From positions 24,021-88,020 of the forward strand of contig JAIUPH010000004.1 in NCBI GenBank assembly GCA_020161065.1: DNA of 64,000 nucleotides. The letters run 5' to 3'. The stretch comes from Pseudomonadota bacterium (lineage in GTDB: Bacteria; Pseudomonadota; Gammaproteobacteria; Burkholderiales; Burkholderiaceae_C). Position numbers and translations under genes: made by a program. Under the pieces are notes generated by a model. That model made no database searches. It saw only the letters and a list, made by a program, of their open reading frames with translations, and was not told the origin of the DNA. Numbering within the stretch: position 1 is the stretch's first letter; each line of letters begins with the position of its first letter. Shown here piece after piece: positions 15,489 to 24,866 of this stretch.

Positions 15489-17413
15489 TCGCCTTGCTTC
15501 AGCGCGTGCTGCGCGCCGGCTTCATGCGCGCCGAGGCGCTGTTCAACCGCGCCTTCGGCGACCGGCTGAACCCGCTGTACCACCTGGGGGCGATCACCTT
15601 CTTCCTGTTCTGGGTGGTCGGCGGCACCGGGCTCGTGCTGTATGCCTTCTTCGACACCAGCGTCAGCGGCGCCTACCGCTCGGTGGAGGCCATCAGCCAC
15701 GGCGCCTGGGGCGCCGGCGGCGTGCTGCGCACGGTGCACCGGCATGCGTCGGACGCGATGCTCTTGAGCATGCTGATCCACCTGCTGCGCTACTTCGCCT
15801 TCGACCGGCTGCGCGGCTTTCGCTGGTTCTCGTGGGTCACCGGCGTGGTGCTGCTGTGGCTGGCCTACATCGCCGGCGCCAACGGCTACATGCTGCCGTG
15901 GGACCGGCTGGCGCAGTTCGTCACGCAGGCCAGCTTCGAGTGGCTGGACTGGCTGCCCGGCTTCGGCGGCCGGCTGATCCGCAACTTCATCCTGCCCGAG
16001 CACGTCAACGACCGGCTGTTCTCGCTGCTGGTCTTCATCCACATCGGCGTGCCGCTGCTGATGCTGCTGCTGATGTGGGTGCACGTGCAGCGCGTGCCCA
16101 AGGCCGCCACGCAGCCGCCGCGGCCCATCACCGTGGCGCTGCTGGTGATGCTGCTGCTGCTGGCGCTGCTGGCGCCGGTGGTCAGCCAGGGCCCGGCCGA
16201 CCTGCACACGACGCCGGCGGTGCTGTCGATCGACTGGTTCATCCTGCCCATCTTCACGCTGCTGTACGCTTGGCCGCTGGCGGGCGTGTGGACGCTGGTG
16301 CTGGGCGGCACGGCGCTGCTGGCGCTGCTGCCCTGGCTGCCGCCGCGGCGCCGCGCCGGGCAGCTGCGGCAGATCACCGCGCACCCGGGGCCGGCGCGCA
16401 TCGCGGCGCGGCCGGGCGAGACGCTGCTCGAAGCCGGGCTGCGCGCCGGCCTGGCGCTGCCCTACGACTGCCGCGCCGGCGGCTGCGGCCAATGCCTGTG
16501 CACGGTGCTCAACGGCCGCGTCGACCAGGGCGCCTTCCAGGCCGCGGCGCTGACGCCGGCCATGCAGGCGCGCGGCCAGGCGCTGATGTGCTGCGCGGTG
16601 GCGCTGGAAGACGTGGAGATCGAAGTCGAAGGCGTTGCCACGCTGGGCAGCGCCGACGCCACGCCGCTGGGCCGCTGGCAGGCGCGCGTGCAGCGCATGG
16701 AACGGCTCTCGCCCGACCTGATGCGCATGCACATCGCGCTGCCCGAAGGCCAGCACCTGCCCTTCACCGCCGGCCAGTACATCAACATCCTGCTGGCCGA
16801 CGGCGAGAAGCGCGCCTTCTCGTTCGCCAACGCGCCGGCCGACCCGGCGCAGCCGCCGTCGACCGCGGGCGACGTGATCGAGCTGCACGTGCGCTGGATT
16901 CCCGGCGGCCGCTTCACGACCCAGGTTTTCGAGCAGATGAAGGTCGGCGACACGCTCGATTTCGAAGGGCCGCTCGGCCGCTTCACGCTGCACGACAGCG
17001 AGCGGCCCATCCTGATGCTGGCCGGCGCCACCGGCTTCGCGCCGATCAAGAGCATTCTCGAAGACGCCTTCCGCCGCGGCGTGCAGCGGCCGATGCAGCT
17101 CTACTGGGGCGTGCGCAAGGCCGGCGACCTGTACCTGCAGGAGCTGCTGCAGCGCTGGCAGGCCGAGCACCCCAACTTCCGCTACGTGCCGGTGCTGTCG
17201 GAGGCCGACGACGACGCACGCTGGAGCGGCCGCCGCGGCTACGTGCACGAAGCCTTGCTGGCCGACCACCCCGACCTCGGCGGCTTCGAGGTCTACGCCT
17301 GCGGCTCGGTGCGAATGGTGCAGGCGGCGGTGCCCGACTTCCTGGCGCACGGGCTGGGCGAGCAGTTCTGCTTCTCGGACGCGTTCGTGCCCTCGCCGCG
17401 TAGCGGCGGCTGA
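15485..17413 (+). CDS. Cytochrome b - [2Fe-2S] ferredoxin - FAD/NAD(P)H reductase fusion
   Basis: Protein of 642 residues joining three modules. Residues 1-280 form a cytochrome b/b6-like membrane domain with H-x13-H pairs His85/99 and His186/200 and share many stretches with the gene at 11952 (LNPLYHLGAI, LFWVVGGTG), so the two are paralogs. Residues about 295-385 are a plant-type [2Fe-2S] ferredoxin (Cys329, 334, 337 and 369 or 370). Residues 395-642 are a ferredoxin-NADP reductase-type flavodomain with RAFSFAN for FAD and LAGATGFAP for NAD(P). This builds a path from NAD(P)H through FAD and 2Fe-2S to hemes b across the membrane. The start ATG overlaps the upstream TGA. The acceptor (quinone or heme-copper subunit) is inferred only. 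Confidence 0.88.
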   Translation: MIALLQRVLRAGFMRAEALFNRAFGDRLNPLYHLGAITFFLFWVVGGTGLVLYAFFDTSVSGAYRSVEAISHGAWGAGGVLRTVHRHASDAMLLSMLIHLLRYFAFDRLRGFRWFSWVTGVVLLWLAYIAGANGYMLPWDRLAQFVTQASFEWLDWLPGFGGRLIRNFILPEHVNDRLFSLLVFIHIGVPLLMLLLMWVHVQRVPKAATQPPRPITVALLVMLLLLALLAPVVSQGPADLHTTPAVLSIDWFILPIFTLLYAWPLAGVWTLVLGGTALLALLPWLPPRRRAGQLRQITAHPGPARIAARPGETLLEAGLRAGLALPYDCRAGGCGQCLCTVLNGRVDQGAFQAAALTPAMQARGQALMCCAVALEDVEIEVEGVATLGSADATPLGRWQARVQRMERLSPDLMRMHIALPEGQHLPFTAGQYINILLADGEKRAFSFANAPADPAQPPSTAGDVIELHVRWIPGGRFTTQVFEQMKVGDTLDFEGPLGRFTLHDSERPILMLAGATGFAPIKSILEDAFRRGVQRPMQLYWGVRKAGDLYLQELLQRWQAEHPNFRYVPVLSEADDDARWSGRRGYVHEALLADHPDLGGFEVYACGSVRMVQAAVPDFLAHGLGEQFCFSDAFVPSPRSGG

Positions 17414-17518
17414 GGTGGAAACGCGTAGCGGCGGTTGAGGCGGAACCGCGTAGCGGCGGTTGAGGTGGCACCGCGTAGCGGCGGCTGAGGTGGAACCGCA
17501 CAGCGGCGGCTGAAAGGG
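17401..17518. repeat. 25-bp tandem repeat, about 4.7 copies
   Basis: Units begin at 17401, 17426, 17451, 17476 and 17501 (last one partial), each starting tagcggcgg (cagcggcgg in the last) with one to three differences. The first unit contains the last codons and the TGA stop of the cytochrome b/reductase fusion, so the array starts inside the gene. It fills most of the gap before the next gene (17414-17618). No inverted symmetry or spacers were seen, so it is neither a terminator array nor a CRISPR. The remaining 100 bp before 17619 show nothing recognisable. Confidence 0.85.
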
Positions 17519-17618
17519 CGCCGGCAATCGTCGGAAAGTGCCGGCCCCGCGGCGAGGCGGGCCGCTAGACTGCAGCGCTTTGCCCCGTCCTCCCGCCCCT
17601 CAACCCCCGCTGCCGCGC

Positions 17619-18626
17619 ATGAAGATCCTCGTCACCGGAGCCGCCGGCTTCATCGGCATGACCACCAGCCTGCGCCTGCTTGCGCGCGGCGACGAGGTGG
17701 TCGGCCTCGACAACCTCAACGACTACTACGACGTGCAGCTCAAGCGCGACCGCCTGGCTCGGCTGACGCCGGCGCCGGGTTTCCGCTTCGTGCAGATCGA
17801 CGTCGCCGACCGGCCGGCGATGGAGGCGCTGTTCGCCGCCGAGCGCTTCGACCGCGTCATCCACCTGGCGGCGCAGGCCGGCGTGCGCTACTCGCTGCAG
17901 AACCCGCACGCCTACGTCGACAGCAACGTCGTCGGCTTCATGAACGTGCTGGAAGGCTGCCGCCACGGCGGCGTGCAGCACCTGGTGTACGCGTCCAGTT
18001 CGTCGGTCTACGGCGGCAACACACGCATGCCGTTCTCGGTGCACGACCGCGTGGACCACCCGGTCAGCATGTACGCGGCCACCAAGAAGGCCAACGAGCT
18101 GATGGCGCACACCTACAGCCACCTGTTCGGCCTGCCGACCACGGGCTTGCGCTTCTTCACGGTCTACGGGCCCTGGGGGCGGCCGGACATGGCGCTGTTC
18201 CTGTTCACCAAGGCCATCCTCGAAGGCCGGCCGATCGACGTCTTCAACCGCGGCAACATGCGGCGCGACTTCACCTACGTGGACGACATCGTCGAAGGCG
18301 TGATCCGCGTGACCGACCGCGTGGCCACGCCGTCGGACCGCTACGACGCCGAGCAGCCCGACCCCGCCACCAGCCATGCGCCGTACCGCGTGTTCAACAT
18401 CGGCAACCACCAGCCGGTGCCGCTGATGGACTTCATCGCCTGCATCGAGGACGCGCTGGGCCGCAAGGCCGAGAAGAACTTCCTGCCGCTGCAGGACGGC
18501 GACGTGCCCGCCACCTACGCCGACGTGGCGGCGCTGGAAGACTGGGTGCAGTTCAAGCCGGCGACCTCGATCAGCGCCGGCATCGGCCGATTCGTCGACT
18601 GGTACCGCGGCTACTACAAGGTCTAG
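17619..18626 (+). CDS. UDP-glucuronate 4-epimerase (NAD-dependent SDR)
   Basis: Extended short-chain dehydrogenase of 335 residues that interconverts UDP-glucuronate and UDP-galacturonate. It has the NAD-binding GAAGFIG at the N-terminus, the catalytic Ser region ASSSSVYGG and YAATKKAN (Tyr/Lys), and family features [16 protein letters not shown] and [14 protein letters not shown] typical of bacterial uronate 4-epimerases. ATG 17619 (MKILVTG) starts exactly at the Rossmann strand. It lies ahead of the exopolysaccharide locus and probably supplies a uronic acid precursor. Its TAG stop overlaps the stop of the convergent protease gene. Confidence 0.93.
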   Translation: MKILVTGAAGFIGMTTSLRLLARGDEVVGLDNLNDYYDVQLKRDRLARLTPAPGFRFVQIDVADRPAMEALFAAERFDRVIHLAAQAGVRYSLQNPHAYVDSNVVGFMNVLEGCRHGGVQHLVYASSSSVYGGNTRMPFSVHDRVDHPVSMYAATKKANELMAHTYSHLFGLPTTGLRFFTVYGPWGRPDMALFLFTKAILEGRPIDVFNRGNMRRDFTYVDDIVEGVIRVTDRVATPSDRYDAEQPDPATSHAPYRVFNIGNHQPVPLMDFIACIEDALGRKAEKNFLPLQDGDVPATYADVAALEDWVQFKPATSISAGIGRFVDWYRGYYKV

Positions 18627-19429
18627 GAGCGGTTCTCGGCGATCAGCGCGTGCAGGTAGCGCACCGGCAGCGCGTAGGTGATGCCGGTGGGCTGGCTGAG
18701 CGCCGATTCGCGGCCGCCCTTCACCAGCCCCATGTTGACGACGCCGATGACGCGGCCGGTCTCCAGCTCGAACAGCGGCCCGCCGCTGTTGCCCGGATAG
18801 GCGGTGGCGTCGAGCTGCAGCAGCTCGAAGCTGCCCTCGCGCAGCCGCGTCACCGTGCCTTCGTCGAGCTGGCGGGCGCCGGCCGTCGGCAAGGCGCTGG
18901 CGACGATGGAAGCCACGATGCCGCGGTGGGTGACCGGCTTGAAGCCCAGCACGCCGCCGATCGGGTAGCCGATCAGCGCCACGTCCATGCCTTCGCGCGC
19001 CGTGCCGGCCGCCGCCAGGGGCAGGGCCGGCCCCGGCTGCCCCTTGATGCGCAGCAGCGCCAGGTCGTGCGCGCGGCTGCTGCCCAGCACTTCGGCGTCG
19101 CGCTGTTCCAGGCTGCCGTCGGGCCGGGCCGTCTGCACGGCGATCGAGGTCACGCCCGCCGTGCGGTTGGGCGCCGTCAGGTCGGGCAGCACGTGCCAGC
19201 AGGTGGCCACGATGCTGCCGTCGCCGATGAAGAAGCCGCTGCCGCGAAAGCCGAAGCGCGGGCTGTCCATCATGTTGAAGGTGCCGACGGCGCACACCGA
19301 CGGCTTGGCCGTGGCGATCAGCTCCGGCAAGGGCGTCGCCGCCCAGGCCGGCAGCGCCACAGCGCCGCCGGCCAGCGCCAGCAGGCGGCGGCGCCGCAGA
19401 TCGGGGGGCTGAGGGCGGTGTTGCTGCAT
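18623..19429 (-). CDS. Secreted trypsin-like serine protease
   Basis: Exported peptidase of 268 residues with the trypsin-like triad His79 (CWHVLP), Asp122 (HDLALL) and Ser215 (GNSGGPL). The N-terminus (about 1-31) has Arg-Arg-Arg-Arg before a hydrophobic stretch ending in Ala-x-Ala, which could be a Tat or Sec signal. No PDZ domain follows, so it is shorter than DegP/HtrA. The start ATG 19429 is chosen; ATG 19450 is in frame and possible, and neither has a strong ribosome binding site. It converges on the epimerase gene (four-base overlap) and diverges from the exopolysaccharide transferase. Its target is unknown. Confidence 0.85.
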   Translation of the reverse strand: MQQHRPQPPDLRRRRLLALAGGAVALPAWAATPLPELIATAKPSVCAVGTFNMMDSPRFGFRGSGFFIGDGSIVATCWHVLPDLTAPNRTAGVTSIAVQTARPDGSLEQRDAEVLGSSRAHDLALLRIKGQPGPALPLAAAGTAREGMDVALIGYPIGGVLGFKPVTHRGIVASIVASALPTAGARQLDEGTVTRLREGSFELLQLDATAYPGNSGGPLFELETGRVIGVVNMGLVKGGRESALSQPTGITYALPVRYLHALIAENRS

Positions 19430-19820
19430 GCGCTGTCGCCGGGCTGTCATCGACGCGGCGCATTGTGCGGGCCGGTGGCCACGATGTCTGCGGTGGCGCG
19501 AGGTGCGTCGTCGTGGACGAGTACCGAAACTATCCGTGACGGGCGCAATGGCGGCTGCAATCATCCTGGGCCTGTGGACAACAATAATTGCAAGCGGGTG
19601 TCAACTGTTGGGCATGGACCACGGTGCGCCCCCCTAGGCCGGGGGTTGTTCGGCCGGAGACCGGCTCCTTACAGTCGTCGCCCGGTGTCGGGAGATCACT
19701 CATCTCAAAGCGTCCGCGTGGCGCCAGCTCCCACCGGGCACGTGCTGCCGACTGTGAATAACTGGCCTGCCGATCGGCCAGCCGGTCTTACGAATTGATC
19801 CGAATCACAGGTTTCTCTCG
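19430..19820. other. Intergenic region between divergent protease and exopolysaccharide genes
   Basis: About 390 bp without a convincing gene. It holds hairpin-capable sequence at 19629-19645 (CCCCC/GGGGG) and 19653-19665 (GCCGG-AGA-CCGGC). No full sigma-54 or sigma-70 consensus was found. It must contain the promoters of both divergent genes. Confidence 0.6.
19762..19781. promoter_or_regulatory. Inverted repeat upstream of the exopolysaccharide transferase gene
   Basis: CTGGCC at 19762-19767 and GGCCAG at 19776-19781 flank an overlapping palindrome GCCGATCGGC (19769-19778). It lies 40 bp upstream of the gene starting at 19821 and could be an operator for a dimeric regulator. Which regulator binds cannot be read from the sequence. 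Confidence 0.35.
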
Positions 19821-21206
19821 ATGATCCGCATCTTCAGCCACTACGTAAGCCGGCAAAGCATGCTGCGGGTGCTGTTCGACCTGGCTTTCCTGCTGCTGGC
19901 CATGTTGGTCGTGTTCGTGGCGTTCGCCGACGGACTGTCCGCCATCGGGGCGCAGGCCGGCGCGCCGGTGCTGTCGGTCGCCGCCGGCATGTTCATCGTC
20001 AACTCGGCTTCGGGTTTTTACCAACGCTCCAGCAACTTCACGGCGTCCCAGGCGCTGGGCCGTGCGACCATCGCCTTGTTGATCGTGCTGCCGTTGACGT
20101 ACTTCGTCTTCGACCTGCTGCCCCCCACCGTCACCAATCGCGAAGCCATCAAGTACGCCGCCATGTTCGGCGCCGGGGCCGTGGTGCTTCGCCGCCTGTA
20201 CGTCACGCTGTGGGGCGCCGACCCCCTGTCGCGCACGCGCATCCTGATCTTCGGCGCGGGGCCTGCCGCGGGCATCGTCGGCGCCACGCTGAAGGCGTCG
20301 GACCCCAACGCGCACATCGTCGGCTACGTCTCGGGCCCCAACGAAAAGGAAGTCTCCGTCGCCAGCGGCGAGTTGCTGTCGACCGACGGCCAGTCGCTCA
20401 CCGAAACGGCGCGGCGGCTGCAGGTCGACGAGATCGTCGTCGCGCTGACCGAGCGCCGCGCCGGCAGCATGCCCTTGCGGCAACTGCTGGACTGCAAGCT
20501 CAGCGGCATCAAGGTCTACGACATCGCCACGCACTTCGAGAAGACGCTGGGCCAGATCCGCATCGACTACGTCAACGCCGGCTGGCTGATCTTCGGCAGC
20601 GGCTTCAACCAGGGCGTGGCGCGCAGCCTGATCAAGCGCAGCTTCGACCTGCTGTGCTCGTTCGTGCTGTTCGTGCTGGCGCTGCCGATCATGCTGGTGA
20701 CGGCGCTGCTGATCAAGCTGGAAAGCCGCGGCCCGCTGCTGTACCTTCAGGAGCGCGTGGGCCAGAACGGCAAGACCTTCAAGGTGTGCAAGTTCCGCAG
20801 CATGCGCACCGATGCCGAGAAAGACGGCCGCCCGGTCTGGGCCGTGGCCAACGATTCGCGGGTGACGCGCATCGGCGCCATCATCCGCAAGCTGCGGGTC
20901 GACGAACTACCGCAGCTCTTCAACGTGCTCAAGGGCGAGATGAGCCTGGTCGGCCCGCGGCCGGAGCGGCCGTTCTTCGTCGAGCAGTTGACGGCGCAGA
21001 TCCCGTACTTCGCGGCCCGCCACAGCGTCAAGCCGGGCGTGACGGGTTGGGCGCAGGTGCGGTATCAGTACGGATCGACGGTGGAGGACTCGCAGGAGAA
21101 ACTCCAGTACGACCTGTACTACGTGAAGAACCATTCGCTCTTCCTCGACATCGTCATCCTGTTCGAGACGGTCTTCGTCGTGCTCACCGCCAAGGGCGCA
21201 CGCTGA
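19821..21206 (+). CDS. XrtA-associated exopolysaccharide sugar-phosphate transferase (EpsB type)
   Basis: Initiating polyprenyl-phosphate sugar transferase of 461 residues that loads the first sugar phosphate onto undecaprenyl phosphate at the inner membrane. It has N-terminal helices (about 15-125), a CoA-binding-like/NAD-fold region (RILIFGAGPAAGIVG), one further helix (about 275-297) and the catalytic C-terminus with KFRSMRTDAE, DELPQLFNVLKGEMSLVGPRPE and KPGVTGWAQV. The layout fits the TIGR03013 family found at exosortase A loci. It begins the PEP-CTERM regulatory block, followed after 48 bp by prsK. The start ATG 19821 has no strong ribosome binding site. Confidence 0.92.
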   Translation: MIRIFSHYVSRQSMLRVLFDLAFLLLAMLVVFVAFADGLSAIGAQAGAPVLSVAAGMFIVNSASGFYQRSSNFTASQALGRATIALLIVLPLTYFVFDLLPPTVTNREAIKYAAMFGAGAVVLRRLYVTLWGADPLSRTRILIFGAGPAAGIVGATLKASDPNAHIVGYVSGPNEKEVSVASGELLSTDGQSLTETARRLQVDEIVVALTERRAGSMPLRQLLDCKLSGIKVYDIATHFEKTLGQIRIDYVNAGWLIFGSGFNQGVARSLIKRSFDLLCSFVLFVLALPIMLVTALLIKLESRGPLLYLQERVGQNGKTFKVCKFRSMRTDAEKDGRPVWAVANDSRVTRIGAIIRKLRVDELPQLFNVLKGEMSLVGPRPERPFFVEQLTAQIPYFAARHSVKPGVTGWAQVRYQYGSTVEDSQEKLQYDLYYVKNHSLFLDIVILFETVFVVLTAKGAR

Positions 21207-21254
21207 ACGCTCGCGGCGGCTTCGCCGCACGAGCGGGCGCTGACCCCGGCCCCG

Positions 21255-23375
21255 ATGCTTGAACCCTCGCTCACGCTGCCGTTGGTGGGCCACGCGATCG
21301 CGGCGGCCGTCTACGCGGCGTTCGCCATCTACCTGCTGAAGCACGGCTACGCCTCGCGGCGCGGCGCCCGCGTGCAACAGGCGATGCTGGGCGCCGTGGT
21401 GCTCAGCCTGGGCTGGGCGCTGGCCGGCGTCGGCGATCAACTCTCGCCCTACACCTGGCCCGGCTACGTGGCCGCCGGCTTCGACCTCGCGCGCTACGCG
21501 GCCTGGCTGATCGTGCTGCTGTTGATGCTGCGCCCGGCGGGCGGTGGCGGGGCGTCGCAGCCGGGCCCAGGCGGCCGCAGCTTGCCCCGCGCGAGCGCGT
21601 GGCTGACCGCCGCGCTGCTGGCCGCCGCCGCGCTGGCGCTGGCCGAGCGCGTGCGCCAGGGGCAGTACGAGCCCGATGCTTCGCGCAACTTCCTGCTGGT
21701 GGCGCTCGGCCTGCCGGTCATGGGCCTGGTGCTGATCGAGCAGATCTTCCGCAACCTGGCCGACGCGCTGCGCTGGTCGGCCAAGCCCTTGTGCGTGGGG
21801 CTGGGCTTCATCTTCGTCTTCGATGTCTACCTCTACGCCGAAGGCGCGCTGCTCGGCCGGATCGACCCCGACGTGCTGGCGATCCGCCCGCTGGCGCATC
21901 TGCTGCTGATCCCGCTGCTGGCGCTGGCCTCGTGGCGGCGCGTCGACTGGGTGCAGACCATCCAGGTCTCGCGGCGCGCGGTCTTCTACTCGGCGACGCT
22001 GCTGCTGGCCGGCGGCTACCTGCTGTTCCTGGCGCTGATCGGCTACTACGTTCGCTACTTCGGCGGCCAGTGGGGCCGCGCGCTGCAGTTCGGGCTGCTG
22101 TTCGCCGGCGGGCTGACGCTGGTGCTGCTGGTGCTGTCGGCCTCGCTGCGCGCTCGCGTGCGGGTGTTCATCGGCAAGCACTTCTTCAGCTACCGCTACG
22201 ACTACCGCGAGGAGTGGCTGGCCTTCACCGCGATGCTGTCGTCCGACTCGTCGCCGCAGGAGGTGGGCGTGCTGGTGATCCGCGCGCTGGCCAACATCGT
22301 CGAATGCCCGGCCGGCAGCCTGTGGACCCGGGCCGACGATGGCGCCTACCGGCAGGCCGCGCACTGGAACACGCCCGAGCAAGCCAACCGTGAGCCGGCC
22401 GATTCGCCGCTGATCGGCTTCCTGCGCGAGAAGGCCTGGGTCATCGACGTGGAGGTCTTCCGCCGCGCGCCGGCCGACTACGGCAACCTCGACCTGCCGC
22501 CGTGGCTGCTGGCCAACGACCACGTGTGGGCCGTGATCCCCTTGCACGACGGCTCCGAACTGCTGGGCTTCGTGGTACTGGCGCCGCCGCGCACGCCGGT
22601 CGACCTGAACTGGGAAGCGCGCGACCTGCTCAAGACCGCCAGCCGGCAGGCCGCCGGCTACCTGGCGCAGATGCGGGCGACCGAGGCGCTGCTGGAGTCG
22701 CGCAAGTTCGACGCCTTCAACCGCATGTCGGCCTTCGTCGTCCACGACCTCAAGAACATCGTCACCCAGCTCTCGCTGATGATGAAGAACGCCGCCCGGC
22801 TGCGCGACAACCCCGAGTTCCAGGAGGACATGCTGCTCACCGTCGAAAGCTCGCTGGAGAAGATGCGCCGCCTGATGCTGCAATTGCGCGAAGGCGTCGC
22901 GCCGCCGGGCGGCGTGCGCGGGGTGGAACTGGCCGGCATCGTCGAGCGATTGGGCCACCTCGCCGGCCAGGCCGGGCGCCGCCTTGACATCGAGCTGGCC
23001 GAACCCCTGGCCACGCGTGGCCACGAAGACCGTCTGGAGCGCGTACTCGGCCACCTTGTGCAGAACGCACTCGACGCCACGCCGCCTTCAGGCAGAGTCT
23101 GGGTGCGTGTCAACCGCTTTGGCGGACAGGTGCGCGTCGAAGTCGGAGACACGGGTCAGGGCATGAGCGAGGAATTCGTCCGCACGCGGCTGTTCAAGCC
23201 GTTCAGCAGCACCAAGCACAGCGGCATGGGCATCGGCACCTACGAAAGCGCGCAGTACATCCGCGAACTCGGCGGCTCGATCGAGGTCGACAGCCAGCCC
23301 GGGCGCGGCACGACGCTGACCGTACTGCTGCCGCTGTTCGACAGCAGCCGCGGCTCCGACCTGCGGGCGGCGTGA
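21255..23375 (+). CDS. prsK: PEP-CTERM system sensor histidine kinase PrsK
   Basis: Sensor kinase of 706 residues. About ten N-terminal membrane helices (to about 300) are followed by a GAF-like domain (about 320-475) and a histidine-kinase core: His497 in VVHDLKNIV, and ATPase motifs HLVQNALDATPP (N box), EVGDTGQGM (G1) and STKHSGMGIGTYES (G2). It phosphorylates PrsR, encoded four bases downstream. Length and helix-rich sensor part match the PrsK family linked to exosortase A loci. The signal sensed is not known. Confidence 0.93.
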   Translation: MLEPSLTLPLVGHAIAAAVYAAFAIYLLKHGYASRRGARVQQAMLGAVVLSLGWALAGVGDQLSPYTWPGYVAAGFDLARYAAWLIVLLLMLRPAGGGGASQPGPGGRSLPRASAWLTAALLAAAALALAERVRQGQYEPDASRNFLLVALGLPVMGLVLIEQIFRNLADALRWSAKPLCVGLGFIFVFDVYLYAEGALLGRIDPDVLAIRPLAHLLLIPLLALASWRRVDWVQTIQVSRRAVFYSATLLLAGGYLLFLALIGYYVRYFGGQWGRALQFGLLFAGGLTLVLLVLSASLRARVRVFIGKHFFSYRYDYREEWLAFTAMLSSDSSPQEVGVLVIRALANIVECPAGSLWTRADDGAYRQAAHWNTPEQANREPADSPLIGFLREKAWVIDVEVFRRAPADYGNLDLPPWLLANDHVWAVIPLHDGSELLGFVVLAPPRTPVDLNWEARDLLKTASRQAAGYLAQMRATEALLESRKFDAFNRMSAFVVHDLKNIVTQLSLMMKNAARLRDNPEFQEDMLLTVESSLEKMRRLMLQLREGVAPPGGVRGVELAGIVERLGHLAGQAGRRLDIELAEPLATRGHEDRLERVLGHLVQNALDATPPSGRVWVRVNRFGGQVRVEVGDTGQGMSEEFVRTRLFKPFSSTKHSGMGIGTYESAQYIRELGGSIEVDSQPGRGTTLTVLLPLFDSSRGSDLRAA

Positions 23376-23379
23376 GGTC

Positions 23380-24771
23380 ATGAGCACCGATGCCAGCCCG
23401 CCGCTGCTGATCGTCGAGGACGATCTGGCGCTGCAGAAGCAGATCAAGTGGTCGCTCGACCGCTTCGACTGCGTGACCGCCAGCGACCGCGAAACCGCGC
23501 TGGCCGCCTACCGCCGCCACCGCCCGGCCGTCGTCACCATGGACCTGGGCCTGCCGCCCGACCCCGACGGCACCGGCGAGGGTTTCCGGCTGCTGGGCCA
23601 GTTGCTGGAACTGGACGCCGACCTCAAGGTCATCGTGCTGACCGGCCAGAACGACCGCGCCAACGCCTTGCGCGCGGTGTCGCTCGGCGCCTACGACTTC
23701 TTCGCCAAGCCCTTCGAGCCCGAACTGCTGGCGCTGACCATCGAGCGCGCCTACCGGCTGTGGGAACTGCAGGCCGAGAACCGACGCCTGCAGGCCCAGC
23801 AACCCAGCGGCGCCTTGGGCGGCTTGATCACGCGCGACCCCGAGATGCTGCGCATCGGCCGCGTGATCGAGCGCGTGGCCAGCTCCGACGCCACCGTGAT
23901 GCTGCTGGGCGAAAGCGGCACGGGCAAGGAAGTGCTGGCGCAAGGCCTGCACCAGGCCAGCAAGCGCAGCGGCAAGTTCGTGGCGATCAACTGCGCCGCC
24001 ATCCCCGAGGCGCTGCTGGAAAGCGAACTCTTCGGCTACGAAAAAGGCGCCTTCACCGGCGCCGCCAAGACCACGGTCGGCAAGATCGAGACCGCGCACG
24101 GCGGCACGCTGATGCTCGACGAGATCGGCGACCTGCCGCACCCGCTGCAGGCCAAGCTGCTGCGCTTTTTGCAGGAACGCAAGATCGAGCGCATCGGTGG
24201 CCGGCAGGAGATTCCGGTCGACGTGCGCGTGGTGTGCGCGACCCACCAGGACCTGCAGGAACTCATCAAGCAGCAGCGGTTCAGAGAGGATCTGTACTAC
24301 CGGCTGGCGGAGATCGTGGTCAACATCCCGGCGCTGCGCGAGCGGCAGGGCGATGCGCTGCTGCTGGCGCAGGCGTTCCTGCGGCGGTTTGCGCAGGAGC
24401 AGCGGAGCAACCTGAGTTTCAGCGAAGATGCCGTGACGGCGATTGAGCGGTTCGACTGGCCGGGGAACGTGCGCCAGTTGCTCAACGCCGTCAAGCGTGC
24501 GTCGATCATGGCCGACGGCAGCCGGGTCAATGCGCAGGACCTGAGCCTGCCGGCGACGGCGTCTTCCTCCGCCTTGGCGGATGACGGCGCCAAGCCGCAG
24601 TCGCTGGATCTGCGCCTGGCCCGTGAAACGGCCGAGCGGCAAGTCGTGCTGACCGCGCTGGCGCGCACGGCGGGCAACATGGCCAGAACAGCGGAACTGC
24701 TGGGGGTCAGTCGTCCAACCCTGTATGACCTGATGAATCGGTTGGCGATTCGGCAGCAGATCGAAGGCTGA
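23380..24771 (+). CDS. prsR: PEP-CTERM system sigma-54 response regulator PrsR
   Basis: NtrC-type activator of 463 residues. The receiver domain (1-125) has acidic pocket residues near Glu13/Asp14, phospho-acceptor Asp55 (VTMDLGLP) and Lys110. The AAA+ domain (about 145-380) has Walker A GESGTGKE (177-184), the sigma-54 contact loop GAFTGA (223-228) and [10 protein letters not shown] Fis-type HTH ends the protein ([18 protein letters not shown]). It should activate sigma-54 promoters of PEP-CTERM genes; one such promoter is visible at 27737. GAGG precedes the ATG. The receiver Asp region has an unusual insertion, [10 protein letters not shown]. Confidence 0.95.
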   Translation: MSTDASPPLLIVEDDLALQKQIKWSLDRFDCVTASDRETALAAYRRHRPAVVTMDLGLPPDPDGTGEGFRLLGQLLELDADLKVIVLTGQNDRANALRAVSLGAYDFFAKPFEPELLALTIERAYRLWELQAENRRLQAQQPSGALGGLITRDPEMLRIGRVIERVASSDATVMLLGESGTGKEVLAQGLHQASKRSGKFVAINCAAIPEALLESELFGYEKGAFTGAAKTTVGKIETAHGGTLMLDEIGDLPHPLQAKLLRFLQERKIERIGGRQEIPVDVRVVCATHQDLQELIKQQRFREDLYYRLAEIVVNIPALRERQGDALLLAQAFLRRFAQEQRSNLSFSEDAVTAIERFDWPGNVRQLLNAVKRASIMADGSRVNAQDLSLPATASSSALADDGAKPQSLDLRLARETAERQVVLTALARTAGNMARTAELLGVSRPTLYDLMNRLAIRQQIEG

Positions 24772-24866
24772 TCGTCGGATCAGGGATCGCCGGCGGCGAC
24801 TCGTCCGCACGCGCAGGCGCGGCGCGACACAGCCACCATCGGCAAATGACTGGGGAAGTTGTCCAC

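Noticed and set aside
17401-17518. 25-bp repeats as a CRISPR array
   Set aside because: Units are directly adjacent with no spacers and no cas genes are present.
19629-19645. CCCCC/GGGGG hairpin as a terminator
   Set aside because: It has no T-run and lies in the middle of a divergent intergenic region where no transcript needs to end.
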